Part shown: piece by piece, positions 25,213 through 34,584 of the stretch | Layout: the number at the start of each line of letters is the position of its first letter | Position numbering within the stretch: the stretch's first letter is position 1 | From: Pseudomonadota bacterium | GTDB taxonomy: Bacteria; Pseudomonadota; Gammaproteobacteria; Steroidobacterales; Steroidobacteraceae | NCBI GenBank assembly: GCA_018261655.1 | Contig: JAGTSG010000014.1 | Location: 1 to 64,000, forward strand | Reading direction: 5' to 3' | Length of the DNA: 64,000 nt | Notes under the pieces: generated by a model | Database searches by the model: none | Told to the model about the DNA's origin: nothing | What the model saw: the letters and a program-made list of their open reading frames with translations, nothing else | Made by a program: the position numbers and the translations under genes

Positions 25213-25309
25213 ACGCTGCGCTCGGTGCGTACACGGTTACGAGCGACTACGCATAGGCCGTCACGCGGCAATCCAGCAACATCGGGGCCCGGGTCAACAG
25301 GCATTGGGG

Positions 25310-25648
25310 ATGCAGGACAAGGATGCGGTCCGTCGGCGGCTGCTCGATCGCAAGGGCGAACTGCTCGTGCGTGCGGGCGAAGTGCATGCCGACATAACGC
25401 GGGCGTCGGGGCCCCTCGACAAGGATTTCGCCGAACAGGTCGTGCAGATGGAGAATGACGCGGTGCTGGCCGGCCTGAGCGAGTCGACCTCGGCGGAACT
25501 GGCGCAGATCAACAAGGCCCTCAGGCGCCTGGATGACGGCAGCTACGGTCAGTGCGTCATCTGCGGCCAGGACATCGACGAGCGGCGCCTGGCCGCGCTG
25601 CCCCATTCGGACCGCTGCATCCGCTGCGCCGAGTTCGCCTCGCGCTGA
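25310..25648 (+). CDS. TraR/DksA-type zinc finger protein
   Basis: A 112-aa DksA-family protein. The N-terminal half is helical/coiled-coil (DAVRRRLLDRKGELLVRAGEV). The C-terminal half carries the four-Cys zinc finger CVICGQDI...DRCIRCAEF. Such proteins bind in the RNA polymerase secondary channel or act as smaller paralogues of DksA. The coiled-coil tip lacks the full length of E. coli DksA (about 150 aa), so it is more like a YbiI/DksA2 form. The ATG is preceded by GGGG; a longer reading frame covers the end of nrdJ. It is 97 bp after nrdJ and converges on the SafE gene. Confidence 0.85.
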   Translation: MQDKDAVRRRLLDRKGELLVRAGEVHADITRASGPLDKDFAEQVVQMENDAVLAGLSESTSAELAQINKALRRLDDGSYGQCVICGQDIDERRLAALPHSDRCIRCAEFASR

Positions 25649-25649
25649 A

Positions 25650-25665
25650 GGCCCGCCGCAGGGCC
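25650..25665. terminator. Short GC stem between convergent dksA-like and safE-like genes
   Basis: GGCCC (25650-25654) and GGGCC (25661-25665) form a 5-bp stem with a 6-nt loop immediately after the dksA-like stop, in a 23-bp convergent gap. It is too short and lacks a U-tract, so it is a weak candidate. Confidence 0.22.
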
Positions 25666-25671
25666 GGGGGC

Positions 25672-26421
25672 TCAGGATCCGTGCTGGCGCGGTGGCGCGT
25701 GCTCGTGGCCGGCGGGCATGCCGGGACTTGCCGCCCCGTGGCCCGGCCCGTGCGGCGCCAGGAAGCCAAAGGCCGTCCATACCGCGAAGACGATCATCAG
25801 TGCGCCGGCCAGTCGTCGCGTCCTGAGCCCGGAGAGGCTGCGCGTGAACGCCGCGCCGGCCAGCGTTACCGCGAGCATTGCGGGCAAGGTCCCCGCACCG
25901 AAGGCCAGCATCGTGGCGGCCCCGCGGGCCGACGATCCCGACGCGGCGGCGAGCGCGAGCGCCGAGTAGACGAGGCCGCAGGGCAGGAATCCCCAGACCA
26001 GGCCGAGCCCGGCAAAGCGCAGCGGCACCGGGAGCGCCAGCGCGCGCCCGGCCAGCGGCCGCAGGCGGTTCCAGGCCCGGCTGCCAAGCCGCTCGAGCGA
26101 CAGCAGGTCGCGACCGGTGAGCAGCGACAGGCCCATCATGAGCATCAACAGCCCGGCGACCGCGCGCAGCGCGATGGCGAAAGGCCGCACCGGGACCTGC
26201 GCGACGGCGGCGCCCACCAGCGCCCCGACGGCGGCGCCGAGCAGCGCGTAGCTGCCGATGCGGCCGGCATTGAAGGTCAGCGCGGCGAAGGTCGCACGGT
26301 CTGCCGGGGCCTGCGTGCCAGCTGCCGCGGCGATGCCGCCGCACATGCCGAGACAGTGCACGCTGCCGGCCAGGCCTAGGGTCGCGGCAGCTGCCAGCAC
26401 CGGCCAGGCTGAGGCATCCAT
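25672..26421 (-). CDS. SafE/TauE-like membrane protein of the cbb3 locus
   Basis: A 249-aa sulfite exporter TauE/SafE-family (DsbD-like transmembrane) protein. It has six hydrophobic segments, an N-terminal GSVHCLGMCGG motif and the matching internal FLPCGLVYSAL. The paired Cys suggest thiol or copper handling. The C-terminal tail is His-rich (HGPGHGAA...HEHAPPRQH), consistent with metal binding. Members lie at the end of ccoGHIS operons and help cytochrome c oxidase maturation. The ATG overlaps the ccoS stop (ATGA); a longer frame upstream is a shadow of ccoS/ccoI. Confidence 0.85.
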   Translation of the reverse strand: MDASAWPVLAAAATLGLAGSVHCLGMCGGIAAAAGTQAPADRATFAALTFNAGRIGSYALLGAAVGALVGAAVAQVPVRPFAIALRAVAGLLMLMMGLSLLTGRDLLSLERLGSRAWNRLRPLAGRALALPVPLRFAGLGLVWGFLPCGLVYSALALAAASGSSARGAATMLAFGAGTLPAMLAVTLAGAAFTRSLSGLRTRRLAGALMIVFAVWTAFGFLAPHGPGHGAASPGMPAGHEHAPPRQHGS

Positions 26422-26606
26422 CACGTGCCCTGGTCGGGTGGCGCCTCGCCGGGTCGCTTGCCCGACGCGTCGTGGTCGATGAGCACCGACCAGCCAGGCG
26501 TGTCGAGGTCGTCGAACTGGCCGTTGCCGACGGCCCAGAAAAAGGCCCATATGCCGATCACGACCAGAACGAGGCCGAGCGGAATCAGTATGTACAGGAT
26601 GCTCAT
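26421..26606 (-). CDS. ccoS: Cytochrome oxidase maturation protein CcoS
   Basis: A 61-aa single-span membrane protein. The N-terminal helix (ILYILIPLGLVLVVIGIWAFFWAVGNGQFDDL) with the conserved end FDDLDTPG is the CcoS signature. CcoS is needed for insertion of heme and copper into cbb3 oxidase subunit I. The start overlaps the end of ccoI and the stop overlaps the safE-like start, as usual for this small gene. Confidence 0.93.
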   Translation of the reverse strand: MSILYILIPLGLVLVVIGIWAFFWAVGNGQFDDLDTPGWSVLIDHDASGKRPGEAPPDQGT

Positions 26607-29044
26607 GCGTTAGCGCCTGCTTCCCGGGCCTGTCGCGCCGCGGCCGGCCCCGCCTGGGCGGGGGCCGCGCCACGCAGCCGCAGCGCGTTGCCCACCACCA
26701 GCAACGAGCTGGCGGACATGCCGATGGCCGCGGCCCACGGCGGAATGAACCCGAATGCCGCCAGCGGCAGCGCCAGCACATTGTAGGCGACTGCCCAGAC
26801 GAGGTTCTGCCGGATGATCCCCACGGTCCGGCGCGCGACGGCGACGGACTCCGGCAGCGTGTCGAGTTCGCGGGCCATCAGCACCGCGTCGGCGCTCGTC
26901 TGCGCCAGCGAACTCCCGGCGCCCATGGCGATGGACACGGTCGCCGCGGCCAGCACCGGCGCGTCGTTCACGCCGTCGCCGACCATCACGACCGGCTGAC
27001 CGGAGCCCTGGATCCCGTGGACCAGCGCCAGCTTCTCCTCGGGCCGCAGGCGCGCGCGAAACCGGTCGATGCCGGCGGCACGGGCCGCCGTTGCGACCGC
27101 CGCCTCGTGGTCCCCGCTCGCGATCTCGACCTCGAGGCCCAGGGACCTCAGCCTCGCGACCGCTTCGGCGGCCCCCGGCCGCAGCGCATCGCTGATCTCG
27201 ATCTCCGCCAGCCACTCGCCGTCGCGGCCGAGGTAGGTGTGGGCGTCGTCGGCGTCGCGCGGACCGGCGATCGCGGCGACGAAATCGCGCCTGCCGATGC
27301 GGTAACGCACGCCCTCCAGCCGGCCACCAATGCCGGCACCGGGCTCCGCCTCCACCTGTGTCGCGGCCCGGAGCGGGCCCTCGGGCCTGGCAAAGGCGCG
27401 GGCGATCGGGTGGGTGGACGCCTGCTCGAGGCTCGCCGCGACCGAGAGGCACTCCATCTCCCCCAGGCCCCCGAGCGGCCGGCAGCGCCGCACGACCGGC
27501 TGGCCGAGCGTCAGCGTGCCGGTCTTGTCCATCACCACGCGCCGCGCACGGGCAAGGCCCTCGAGCGCCTCCGCGCGCGTGACCAGCAGGCCCTGGCGTG
27601 CCAGCGAGGCGGTGGCGGCCGTGATCGCGGTGGGTGTCGCCAGCGACAGCGCGCAGGGACAGGTCACCACCAGCACGGCCAGGGTGGCCTCGAACGCGCG
27701 GGCAGGATCCACGATCATCCAGGCACCCGCGACACCGGCGGCGACGAGCAGGACGCCGGCGACGAACCACGAGGCCCAGCGGTCGGCCAGGCGCGCGATG
27801 GCCGGGCGCTCCGTCTGGGCGCGCTCGAGGAGCCTCACGATGCCGGCCAGCACGGTGTCGTGGCCGACGGCCGACACCACGGCACGCGACGGACGACCGA
27901 CGTTGATCGAGCCGCCCAGGACCGCATCCCCGGGGCCGCGCAGCACCGCCGCGGACTCCCCCGTCAGCATCGACTCGTCCACCGACGTCGCGTCCTCCAC
28001 CAGCACACCGTCCGCGGGGAATGCCTCGCCGGCGGCAACCAGCACCGTGTCGCCGGAGCCGAGTTCGGCGACCGCCACGCGCTCCGCGTTGCCGTTCCTC
28101 AACCGGGTCGCGCTGATCGGCTGGAGTCGGAGCAGGGCGTCGCTGGTGCTGCCGGCGCGGTGCCGCGCCGACATTTCCACGAACCGCCCGAGCAGCAGCA
28201 GGAAGGTGAACATCGTCACCGAGTCGAAATAGACTTCGCCGCGGTCGGTGAAGGTGTTCCAGGTGCTGGCCGCCCAGGCCAGCACGAGGCCGAGGGCCAC
28301 CGGCACGTCCATGCCGAGCTGGCGGGCGGCGAGGTTGCGCCATGCGCCCTCGAGGAAGGGCCGGCCGGCGTAGAGCAGCACCGGGGTCGCGACCAGCATG
28401 CTGACCAGCCGCAGGTAGTGGCGCAGCACCGGGTCCATGCCGTCGAAGGCCCCGGCGTAGAGCGCCACGGCAAACATCATGACCTGCATCATGCCGAGCC
28501 CGGCCACCGCCAGGCGCTTCAGGGCCTGGCGCCGTTCACGCTCGGCGACCTCCAGGGTGTCGGCGGCACCCAGCACGTGCGGTCGATAGCCCAGCGAGTA
28601 GATCGAGCGCAGCAGCGACGACAGGGCCGCGTCGCCCGTGCGCCACTCGAGGCGCGCCCGGCCAGTGGCCGGGTTGACGGCGATGCCGGTGACGCCGCTG
28701 CGGCGCTCCAGCCGGCGCTCGACCAGCCAGCCGCAGGCGGCACAGCGCACGCCCTCGAGCAACAGGTTGACGCTCGACAGCTCGCCGTGACGCCGTACCA
28801 GTCGGTCCTGCACCTCGGGCCTGTCGTAGGTCACCCAGGAGTCGTCGCCTTCGGTCCGGGGCCGGGGCGCGGGCGCGTCCCGAAAACGGTAGTAGTCCGT
28901 CAGCCCGGCGTCGCGGATGAACTCGGCCGCGGCCCGGCAGCCTTCGCAGCACATCGGCCGCGCCTCGCCGTCGAGCTTGACCTCGAGTCGCAGGTCGGCA
29001 GGGATGGGTTCGCCGCAGTGGAAGCACTGCGTGGTCGTCGGCAT
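26603..29044 (-). CDS. ccoI: Copper-translocating P-type ATPase CcoI
   Basis: An 813-aa P1B-type ATPase that exports copper to the periplasm for CuB of cbb3 oxidase. It begins with a Cys-rich zinc-ribbon-like segment (CFHCGEPI, MCCEGCRAAAEF) and an HMA-type site (GVRCAACGWLVERR). The transmembrane core includes the metal gate TCPCALSLATPTA, phosphorylation loop DKTGTLTLG, and hinge GDGVNDAPVL. The DUF2318/CcoI-type N-terminus distinguishes it from CopA detoxification pumps. It lies between ccoH (4 bp away) and ccoS. Confidence 0.94.
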   Translation of the reverse strand: MPTTTQCFHCGEPIPADLRLEVKLDGEARPMCCEGCRAAAEFIRDAGLTDYYRFRDAPAPRPRTEGDDSWVTYDRPEVQDRLVRRHGELSSVNLLLEGVRCAACGWLVERRLERRSGVTGIAVNPATGRARLEWRTGDAALSSLLRSIYSLGYRPHVLGAADTLEVAERERRQALKRLAVAGLGMMQVMMFAVALYAGAFDGMDPVLRHYLRLVSMLVATPVLLYAGRPFLEGAWRNLAARQLGMDVPVALGLVLAWAASTWNTFTDRGEVYFDSVTMFTFLLLLGRFVEMSARHRAGSTSDALLRLQPISATRLRNGNAERVAVAELGSGDTVLVAAGEAFPADGVLVEDATSVDESMLTGESAAVLRGPGDAVLGGSINVGRPSRAVVSAVGHDTVLAGIVRLLERAQTERPAIARLADRWASWFVAGVLLVAAGVAGAWMIVDPARAFEATLAVLVVTCPCALSLATPTAITAATASLARQGLLVTRAEALEGLARARRVVMDKTGTLTLGQPVVRRCRPLGGLGEMECLSVAASLEQASTHPIARAFARPEGPLRAATQVEAEPGAGIGGRLEGVRYRIGRRDFVAAIAGPRDADDAHTYLGRDGEWLAEIEISDALRPGAAEAVARLRSLGLEVEIASGDHEAAVATAARAAGIDRFRARLRPEEKLALVHGIQGSGQPVVMVGDGVNDAPVLAAATVSIAMGAGSSLAQTSADAVLMARELDTLPESVAVARRTVGIIRQNLVWAVAYNVLALPLAAFGFIPPWAAAIGMSASSLLVVGNALRLRGAAPAQAGPAAARQAREAGANA

Positions 29045-29048
29045 GGAG

Positions 29049-29561
29049 TCAGGATACCGCAGGCGCGGCCAGCCGGATCCCGGCCGCCGTATCCCGGAAG
29101 TCCCCCTTCAGGCGCCAGCCGCGATCGGGCGGCGTGATCTCGACGTACCAGTGCCCGGGCGGCAGCGGCTCGGTCGAGCCAACAAAGGCCGCGTCAACGC
29201 GCCGCAGGGTGATCATCCGGTCGAGTTCCGCGCGGGTCGCGTGCGACAGCACCAGCACCAGCCCGTCCGGCGGCTCACCCCGTGCCAGCGAGAGCTGCAC
29301 GCGGACGGACCCCGACACCGCATCGACCGCGAGCGTTGCCTCCGCGCCGATCGCCGCGGCCGCCGCATCGCGGCCCGGGTCGGTGTAGATCGCGAGCCCG
29401 TCCTTGCGGAAGTCGTCGCGCACGACGACGTCGCTCGACTTCACGGCGATGGCGAGCGTCGCGAAGGCGGCGACCACGACCGCGAGCGGCAGGCCCACGA
29501 CGAACCACATCAGCGGGACGCTGCTCCAGCGCGTGGCGGGGCGACCGTCCGGCGGGGTCAT
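29049..29561 (-). CDS. ccoH: CcoH/FixH family protein
   Basis: A 170-aa protein with one N-terminal transmembrane helix (VPLMWFVVGLPLAVVVAAFATLAIA) and a periplasmic FixH domain (VVRDDFRKDGLAIY near residue 45 and GHWYVEITPPDRGWRLKG at the end). CcoH joins cbb3 assembly intermediates. The ATG overlaps the end of ccoG (ATGA). The longer open frame upstream belongs to a shadow of ccoG. Confidence 0.9.
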   Translation of the reverse strand: MTPPDGRPATRWSSVPLMWFVVGLPLAVVVAAFATLAIAVKSSDVVVRDDFRKDGLAIYTDPGRDAAAAAIGAEATLAVDAVSGSVRVQLSLARGEPPDGLVLVLSHATRAELDRMITLRRVDAAFVGSTEPLPPGHWYVEITPPDRGWRLKGDFRDTAAGIRLAAPAVS

Positions 29562-30943
29562 GGCCCGAGGAACCGCGCGGCGCGCGAAGCCGTCAGGGCC
29601 GGGTCGTCCGCCGCGGTGATCGCGAAACGGATCTCGTGGCTGCCGCTGGCGGAGCCGCCCGGCACGCGCACCCGGACCGGCAGCGAGTGGACCTCGCCAG
29701 GGCCTACCCGGTGTCCGGACCCGGCTGCGGCGCCCGCCTCGCCGGCCTCGAGCACCAGGCCGGGCAGGCCGCTCGCGGCCAGCGAGTAGGTGTGCGCCGT
29801 GGTGTCCTTGTTGAGGATGCGCAGCAGGTACACGTTCTCGATGCTGCCGTCGGGCAGCGTGCGGTAGAGGGCGTTGCGGTCGCGCATGACGTCGAGGCCG
29901 ACGGGCGTCCGCAGCGAGATCGAGACGAAGAATCCGACGATGAGCGCCGCCAGCAGCGCGCCATAGACGATCATCCGCGGCCGCACGACGTGGCTGCCGC
30001 CGCCTTCCAGCGCCTTCTGCGAGGTGTAACGGATCAGGCCACGCGGGTAACTCATCCGGTCCATCACGTCGTCGCAGGCGTCGATGCAGGCGGCGCAGGC
30101 GATGCACTCGTACTGCAGTCCCTCGCGGATGTCGATGCCGGTGGGGCAGACCTGCACGCAGGCCTTGCAGTCGACGCAGTCACCGAGCCCCTTGCTCTGC
30201 GGGTCCACGTTCCGCGCCCGCGCGCCGCGCGGCTCGCCGCGCCTGGTGTCGTAGGCGATGATCAGGGTGTCGCGGTCGAACATCGCGCTCTGGAAGCGCG
30301 CATAGGGACACATGTACTTGCACACCTGCTCGCGCATGAAGCCGGCGTTGCCCCAGGTGGCGAAGCTGTAGAACAGCACCCAGAAGGTCTCCCAGGGACC
30401 GGTGGACAGCCCCAGCACCTTGCCCGCGAGCTCCTGGACCGGCGTGAAGTAGCCGACGAAGGTGAACCCGGTCCACAGCGCGAACAGCACCCACACGAGG
30501 TGCTTGCCGCCCTTGCGCAGGACCTTGTCCGCGCTCCAGGGCGATCGGTCCAGCTTGATGCGCCTGTTGCGGTCGCCCTCGAACCAGCGCTCGATCCGGA
30601 TGAAGACCTCGGTCCATACCGTCTGCGGGCAGGCAAAGCCGCACCACAGCCGCCCGGCCAGCGCCGTGAAGAAGAACAGCGACAATCCCAGGATGATCAG
30701 CAGCCAGGTGAGATAGAAGAAGTCCTGAGGCCAGAAGACGAGGCCGAAGACGTAGAACTTTCGCGCTGGCAGGTCGAACAGCACGGACTGGCGGTCGTCC
30801 CAGGAGACCCACGGCAGCACGTAGTAGAGGCCGAGCAGCGCCCAGACCGAGAGGTTCCGCAGGCGCTGGAAGCGCCCGTCCGTTTCGCGGGGATAGATCT
30901 TCTTGTGGGCCTCGTAGAACGAGGCCGGCTTCGCTACCGTCAT
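29558..30943 (-). CDS. ccoG: cbb3 oxidase accessory protein CcoG (FixG)
   Basis: A 461-aa membrane ferredoxin-like protein that reduces Cu(II) for cbb3 biogenesis. Transmembrane helices occupy the N-terminal half, with the LWCGFACPQTVWTEVFIRIE motif. Two 4Fe-4S motifs follow (DCVDCKACVQVCPTGID and YECIACAACIDACDDVM). The C-terminus is an Ig-like periplasmic domain. The ATG overlaps the small membrane gene ahead by 4 bp; a 74-codon in-frame extension covers that gene and is not used. Confidence 0.94.
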   Translation of the reverse strand: MTVAKPASFYEAHKKIYPRETDGRFQRLRNLSVWALLGLYYVLPWVSWDDRQSVLFDLPARKFYVFGLVFWPQDFFYLTWLLIILGLSLFFFTALAGRLWCGFACPQTVWTEVFIRIERWFEGDRNRRIKLDRSPWSADKVLRKGGKHLVWVLFALWTGFTFVGYFTPVQELAGKVLGLSTGPWETFWVLFYSFATWGNAGFMREQVCKYMCPYARFQSAMFDRDTLIIAYDTRRGEPRGARARNVDPQSKGLGDCVDCKACVQVCPTGIDIREGLQYECIACAACIDACDDVMDRMSYPRGLIRYTSQKALEGGGSHVVRPRMIVYGALLAALIVGFFVSISLRTPVGLDVMRDRNALYRTLPDGSIENVYLLRILNKDTTAHTYSLAASGLPGLVLEAGEAGAAAGSGHRVGPGEVHSLPVRVRVPGGSASGSHEIRFAITAADDPALTASRAARFLGP

Positions 30944-31266
30944 CCGCCCGGACCACGGGGCTGCGGTCGCGCCGTGCGCACCAGGTACAGGGTCAGCGCG
31001 CTCGACAGCGTGCAGATCGCCCAGAAGAAGAAGAAACCGACGGCGTAGCCCGCCATCTTGTGGGTCAGCCAGTTGGGAGGCATCGCGCCTTCGCCGAACA
31101 CCGACGGATCGAAGAAGGCGAAGAAGAACATCGTCGCGACCGACGCGGCCAGGAACGACGGCCACAGCGTGACCGCCATGTCCTGCGCCAGCTGGCTCCA
31201 GGCGACCGGCCCCGGGTCGGCTTCCCCGGGATCGTCCACGCTGTCGGGTTGCGGGTCAGACTGCAT
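30940..31266 (-). CDS. Small membrane protein of the cbb3 operon, function unknown
   Basis: A 108-aa protein with an acidic N-terminus and two hydrophobic segments (SFLAASVATMFFFAFF and MAGYAVGFFFFWAICTLSSALTLYLV). I do not recognise a named family; small two-helix proteins of this kind occur between ccoP and ccoG in some gammaproteobacterial cbb3 operons. It overlaps the 3' end of ccoP by 11 bp and ccoG by 4 bp, so it is co-translated with the oxidase genes. A role in oxidase assembly is inferred from position alone. Confidence 0.72.
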   Translation of the reverse strand: MQSDPQPDSVDDPGEADPGPVAWSQLAQDMAVTLWPSFLAASVATMFFFAFFDPSVFGEGAMPPNWLTHKMAGYAVGFFFFWAICTLSSALTLYLVRTARPQPRGPGG

Positions 31267-32133
31267 CGGCCGCTGCTGCCTCGGGAGCTCCTTCCGCCGC
31301 CGCGTCCGCGGCCGGCGCCTCCGCCTCGGGCGGCGGTGCGGGCGGCTGGTAGGGTGGCGCGAGGCTCAGGACGTAGGCGGCGAGCAGCCGCACCTTCGGT
31401 TCGCCGAGCAGCTCGAGCTGCGCGGGCATCTGGTTGTTGCGGCCGTTGACGACGCCGTAGCGGATCTCGGCGGCCGTGCCCTCGTACAGCCAGGTGTCGT
31501 CGGTCAGGTTGGGCGCGCCGACGGCCTGCATGCCCTTGCCGTCCAGGCCGTGGCACGACGCGCAGAACATCTCGAACTTCGGCCTGCCGGCGGCGGCCAG
31601 GTCGGCAGGCGCCTGCAGGCCCGACAGCGACAGCACGTAGGCCACCACCTCCTCGACGCCCTGCGCGCCGAGCGCCTCGCCCCAGGGCGGCATCACCCCG
31701 TTGCGAACATGGCGCAGTTGTTGGCGTAGAGGTTGCGCGCCACGCGCATCGCATCCGGGTCCTGTCCGAGCTGCTCGAGGCTCATCTCCGCGAAGCGCGC
31801 GTAGACCGGCGCAGCGGCGGCCTCGGCCGCGTCCACCTGCTCCTGCCACTGCGCCTCCTGCGTCCAGCCCTTCGTGCCCTGCCAGCTGCCCAGGCCGGGG
31901 TAGAGGACGAGGTAGACGATGCTGAAGGCGACCGAGCCGTAGAACAGCCACAGCCACCAGCGCGGGAGGGGGTTGTTGAACTCCCGCAGGTTGCCGTCCC
32001 AGGTGTGCCCGGTGGTTTCCGCGTCCGGCTGCTCCGCCGGCGACCGCTTCGAGGTCACCCACAACAGCCACAGGGCCCCGACGACGTTGATCGCCGTCAG
32101 GATCACGATGAACAGGGTCCAGCCCGTAGTCAT
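31256..32133 (-). pseudogene. ccoP: cbb3 oxidase diheme subunit CcoP, broken by internal deletion/frameshift
   Basis: CcoP carries two c-type hemes to the oxidase. The first frame (from the ATG at 32133) gives a normal CcoP start: membrane helix, then HTWDGNLREFNNPLPRWW, a second helix and RNLYANNCAM. It then reads FATG and stops at 31693-31695. The remainder continues in another frame with RNGVMPPWGEALG, a cytochrome c domain with intact CASCH, and an Ala/Glu-rich tail. Between CAM and RNG, CcoP normally has CH plus some 35 residues of heme domain 1. That stretch is missing and the phase is shifted, with the junction at about 31705-31707. Domain 1 therefore lacks its CxxCH. The TGA overlaps an ATG that could allow reinitiation. 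Either a real lesion or an assembly error. Confidence 0.85.
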
Positions 32134-32134
32134 C

Positions 32135-32293
32135 TTACTTGTCCTCGTTCTTGTCCGAATCTTCTTCGAGCGGCATGCGGGCGGCCTGGTCGAACTTCTG
32201 CTTCTGTCGCCCGCTCCACGCCCACCAGACCACGCCCACGAAGGCGAGCAGCGCGAGCACCGTCGCCAGGCCCTGCAGGGTTCCCGGGTCCAT
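32135..32293 (-). CDS. ccoQ: cbb3 oxidase small subunit CcoQ
   Basis: A 52-aa single-helix protein (LQGLATVLALLAFVGVVWWAWSGRQKQKFDQAARMPLEE) of the CcoQ/FixQ family, which stabilises the cbb3 complex. The charged tail after the helix and the PLEED-like end are typical. It starts 2 bp after the ccoO stop and ends 1 bp before the ccoP ATG. The Shine-Dalgarno of ccoP (GAGGA) lies inside its 3' end. Confidence 0.92.
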   Translation of the reverse strand: MDPGTLQGLATVLALLAFVGVVWWAWSGRQKQKFDQAARMPLEEDSDKNEDK

Positions 32294-32295
32294 CC

Positions 32296-32904
32296 CTACT
32301 TCCAGGTCTTGGATGCGGTGCCGAGGCCCTGCAGGTAGGCGATCAGCGCCTGCATCTCGGTCTTGCCCGCCACGTCGCCGGCCGCCGCTGCGACCTGCTC
32401 GTCCGTATACGGGACGCCGACCGCGCGCAGGGCCTGCATCTTGTCGCCGGTCAGCGAGCCGTCGACGGCCCGTTCGTCGAGCCACGGGAAGCCGGGCATG
32501 TTCGACTCCGGCACCACGTCGCGCGGGTTGAGCAGGTGGATCCGGTGCCACTCGTCCGAGTAGCGGCCCCCGACACGGGCGAGGTCGGGCCCCGTGCGCT
32601 TCGAGCCGAACTGGAACGGATGGTCGTACACCGACTCGCCTGCGAGCGAGTAGTGGCCGTAGCGCTCCGTCTCGGCCCGCAGCGGGCGGATCATCTGCGA
32701 GTGGCAGACGTAGCAGCCCTCGCGGACGTAGATGTCACGCCCCTCGAGTTCCAGGGCGCTGTAGGGCTCCACGCCCGGCGCCGGCTCGGTGACCTGGCCG
32801 GAGAAGTAGAGCGGTACGATTTCCGCCAGCCCGCCGAAGCTGATCGCCACGGCCGTCAGCACGCCGAGCAAGCCGACGTTCTTTTCGATCTTCTCGTGAT
32901 TCAT
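32296..32904 (-). CDS. ccoO: cbb3 oxidase monoheme subunit CcoO
   Basis: A 202-aa membrane-anchored cytochrome c. An N-terminal helix ([23 protein letters not shown]) is followed by the heme site [12 protein letters not shown] and the family motif [27 protein letters not shown] (split here: [15 protein letters not shown]). The axial Met lies in [10 protein letters not shown]. Length is normal. It is 10 bp after ccoN in the usual ccoNOQP order. Confidence 0.96.
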   Translation of the reverse strand: MNHEKIEKNVGLLGVLTAVAISFGGLAEIVPLYFSGQVTEPAPGVEPYSALELEGRDIYVREGCYVCHSQMIRPLRAETERYGHYSLAGESVYDHPFQFGSKRTGPDLARVGGRYSDEWHRIHLLNPRDVVPESNMPGFPWLDERAVDGSLTGDKMQALRAVGVPYTDEQVAAAAGDVAGKTEMQALIAYLQGLGTASKTWK

Positions 32905-32914
32905 GCTGCCACCC

Positions 32915-34339
32915 TCAGGCCGCTGCCGGCGCCATCACCGGCACGTCCTTCCCGGACGAGCCTGCGGCGATGGTTTTCCAGACGTTGTAGACCATGATGA
33001 ACATGCCGGAGAGCACCAGCAGTCCGCCGATGAGCCTCACCCCGTAGTACGGGTAGGTCGCGGCCAGCGACTCCACGAAGGTGTAGGTCAGCGTGCCGTC
33101 GTCGTTCGTGGCACGCCACATCAGGCCCTGCATCACGCCGGCGATCCACATCGAGGCGACGTAGAGCACGATGCCGATCGTCGTCGTCCAGAAGTGCACG
33201 TCGATCAGCCTGGTGGAGTACATCGCGGTCTGGCCGTAGAGGCGCGGGATCAGCGCGTACATGCAGCCGATGGAGATCATCGCCACCCAGCCCAGCGCGC
33301 CGGAGTGGACGTGGCCGATGGTCCAGTCGGTGTAGTGCGACAGCGCGTTGACCGTCTTCACGGACATCATCGGTCCCTCGAAGGTCGACATTCCGTAGAA
33401 CGACAGCGACACGATCATGAACTTCAGGATCGGGTCGGTGCGCAGTTTGTGCCAGGCGCCCGACAGGGTCATGATGCCGTTGATCATGCCGCCCCAGGAC
33501 GGCGCGATCAGGATGATGGAGAACACCATGCCGAGGGTCTGCGCCCAGTCCGGCAGCGTCGTGTAGTGCAGGTGGTGCGGTCCGGCCCACATGTAGATGG
33601 CGACCAGCGCCCAGAAGTGCACCACCGACAGGCGGTAGGAGTAGACCGGCCGCTCGGCCTGCTTCGGGACGAAGTAGTACATCATCCCGAGGAAGCCCGC
33701 GGTCAGGAAGAAGCCCACCGCGTTGTGCCCGTACCACCACTGCACCATGGCGTCCACCGTCCCGGCATAGACGGAGTAGGACTTGGTCAGCGTCACGGGG
33801 ACGGCCATGCTGTTGCCGATGTGCAGCACCGCGATGGTGATGATGTAGGCGGCGAAGAACCAGTTGGCGACGTAGATGTGCTTGACCTTGCGCTTGACCA
33901 TCGTGCCGAAGAACACCACGCCGTAGGTGACCCAGACGACGGCGATCAGCACGTCGATCGGCCATTCCAGCTCGGCGTATTCCTTGGACGTCGTGATCCC
34001 GAGCGGAAGCGTGATCGCGGCGAGCACGATGATCAGCTGCCAGCCCCAGAAGGTGAACGCGGCCAGCCGGTCGCCGAAGAGGCGGGTGTGGCAGGTCCGC
34101 TGCACGACGTAGTAGGACGCGGCGAACAGCGCGGAGCCGCCGAAGGCGAAGATCACCGCGTTGGTGTGCAGCGGCCGCAGGCGGCTGTAGGTCAGCCAGG
34201 GCACGTCGAGGTTCAGCGCCGGGAACATCAGCTGGGCCGCGATGATCACGCCGACCAGCATCCCGACGATGCCCCAGATGATGGTCATGATGGCGAACTG
34301 CCGCACGACCTTGTCGTTATAGGTCTCGACCCGTTCCAT
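32915..34339 (-). CDS. ccoN: cbb3 cytochrome c oxidase catalytic subunit CcoN
   Basis: A 474-aa polytopic subunit I, the high-affinity terminal oxidase that reduces oxygen and pumps protons. Heme/copper ligands are visible in the conserved contexts [11 protein letters not shown] (low-spin heme), [11 protein letters not shown] (CuB His with the cross-link Tyr region), [10 protein letters not shown] (CuB His pair) and [11 protein letters not shown] (heme b3). The ATG is preceded by GGGGAA. A long in-frame extension upstream has no homology. It heads the minus-strand ccoNOQP-orf-GHIS-safE unit and diverges from an acyl-CoA dehydrogenase across a 404-bp gap. Confidence 0.96.
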   Translation of the reverse strand: MERVETYNDKVVRQFAIMTIIWGIVGMLVGVIIAAQLMFPALNLDVPWLTYSRLRPLHTNAVIFAFGGSALFAASYYVVQRTCHTRLFGDRLAAFTFWGWQLIIVLAAITLPLGITTSKEYAELEWPIDVLIAVVWVTYGVVFFGTMVKRKVKHIYVANWFFAAYIITIAVLHIGNSMAVPVTLTKSYSVYAGTVDAMVQWWYGHNAVGFFLTAGFLGMMYYFVPKQAERPVYSYRLSVVHFWALVAIYMWAGPHHLHYTTLPDWAQTLGMVFSIILIAPSWGGMINGIMTLSGAWHKLRTDPILKFMIVSLSFYGMSTFEGPMMSVKTVNALSHYTDWTIGHVHSGALGWVAMISIGCMYALIPRLYGQTAMYSTRLIDVHFWTTTIGIVLYVASMWIAGVMQGLMWRATNDDGTLTYTFVESLAATYPYYGVRLIGGLLVLSGMFIMVYNVWKTIAAGSSGKDVPVMAPAAA

Positions 34340-34584
34340 TGAGTTTTTCCCCACTTGATGTCTGGACAGCGCATGCCCCGGCCGCGGTCTGGCCGCAGGC
34401 CTCGCCATGCTACTGAGCGCCGCCGTGCGGCAGACATAGTGGCATTCCACCGGCCGGCGGCGGCCGGCCCGGCCGGCCCCACGCGCGTCCTCCCGCCCTG
34501 CGCGGTCCTTGTGGGACAGGCATTTGTGCGGAGGGCGCCGGGCCGGTCCGCCGTTATGCTGGATCCGGCCGCCGGGTCGGGGCC

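Noticed and set aside
31693-32133. The two ccoP frames as two ordinary separate genes
   Set aside because: They join as one CcoP with a missing internal segment; neither half is a complete known protein.
34353-34360. TTGAT half-site near ccoN as an FNR/ANR box
   Set aside because: No matching ATCAA half at the right spacing; a lone pentamer is not evidence.
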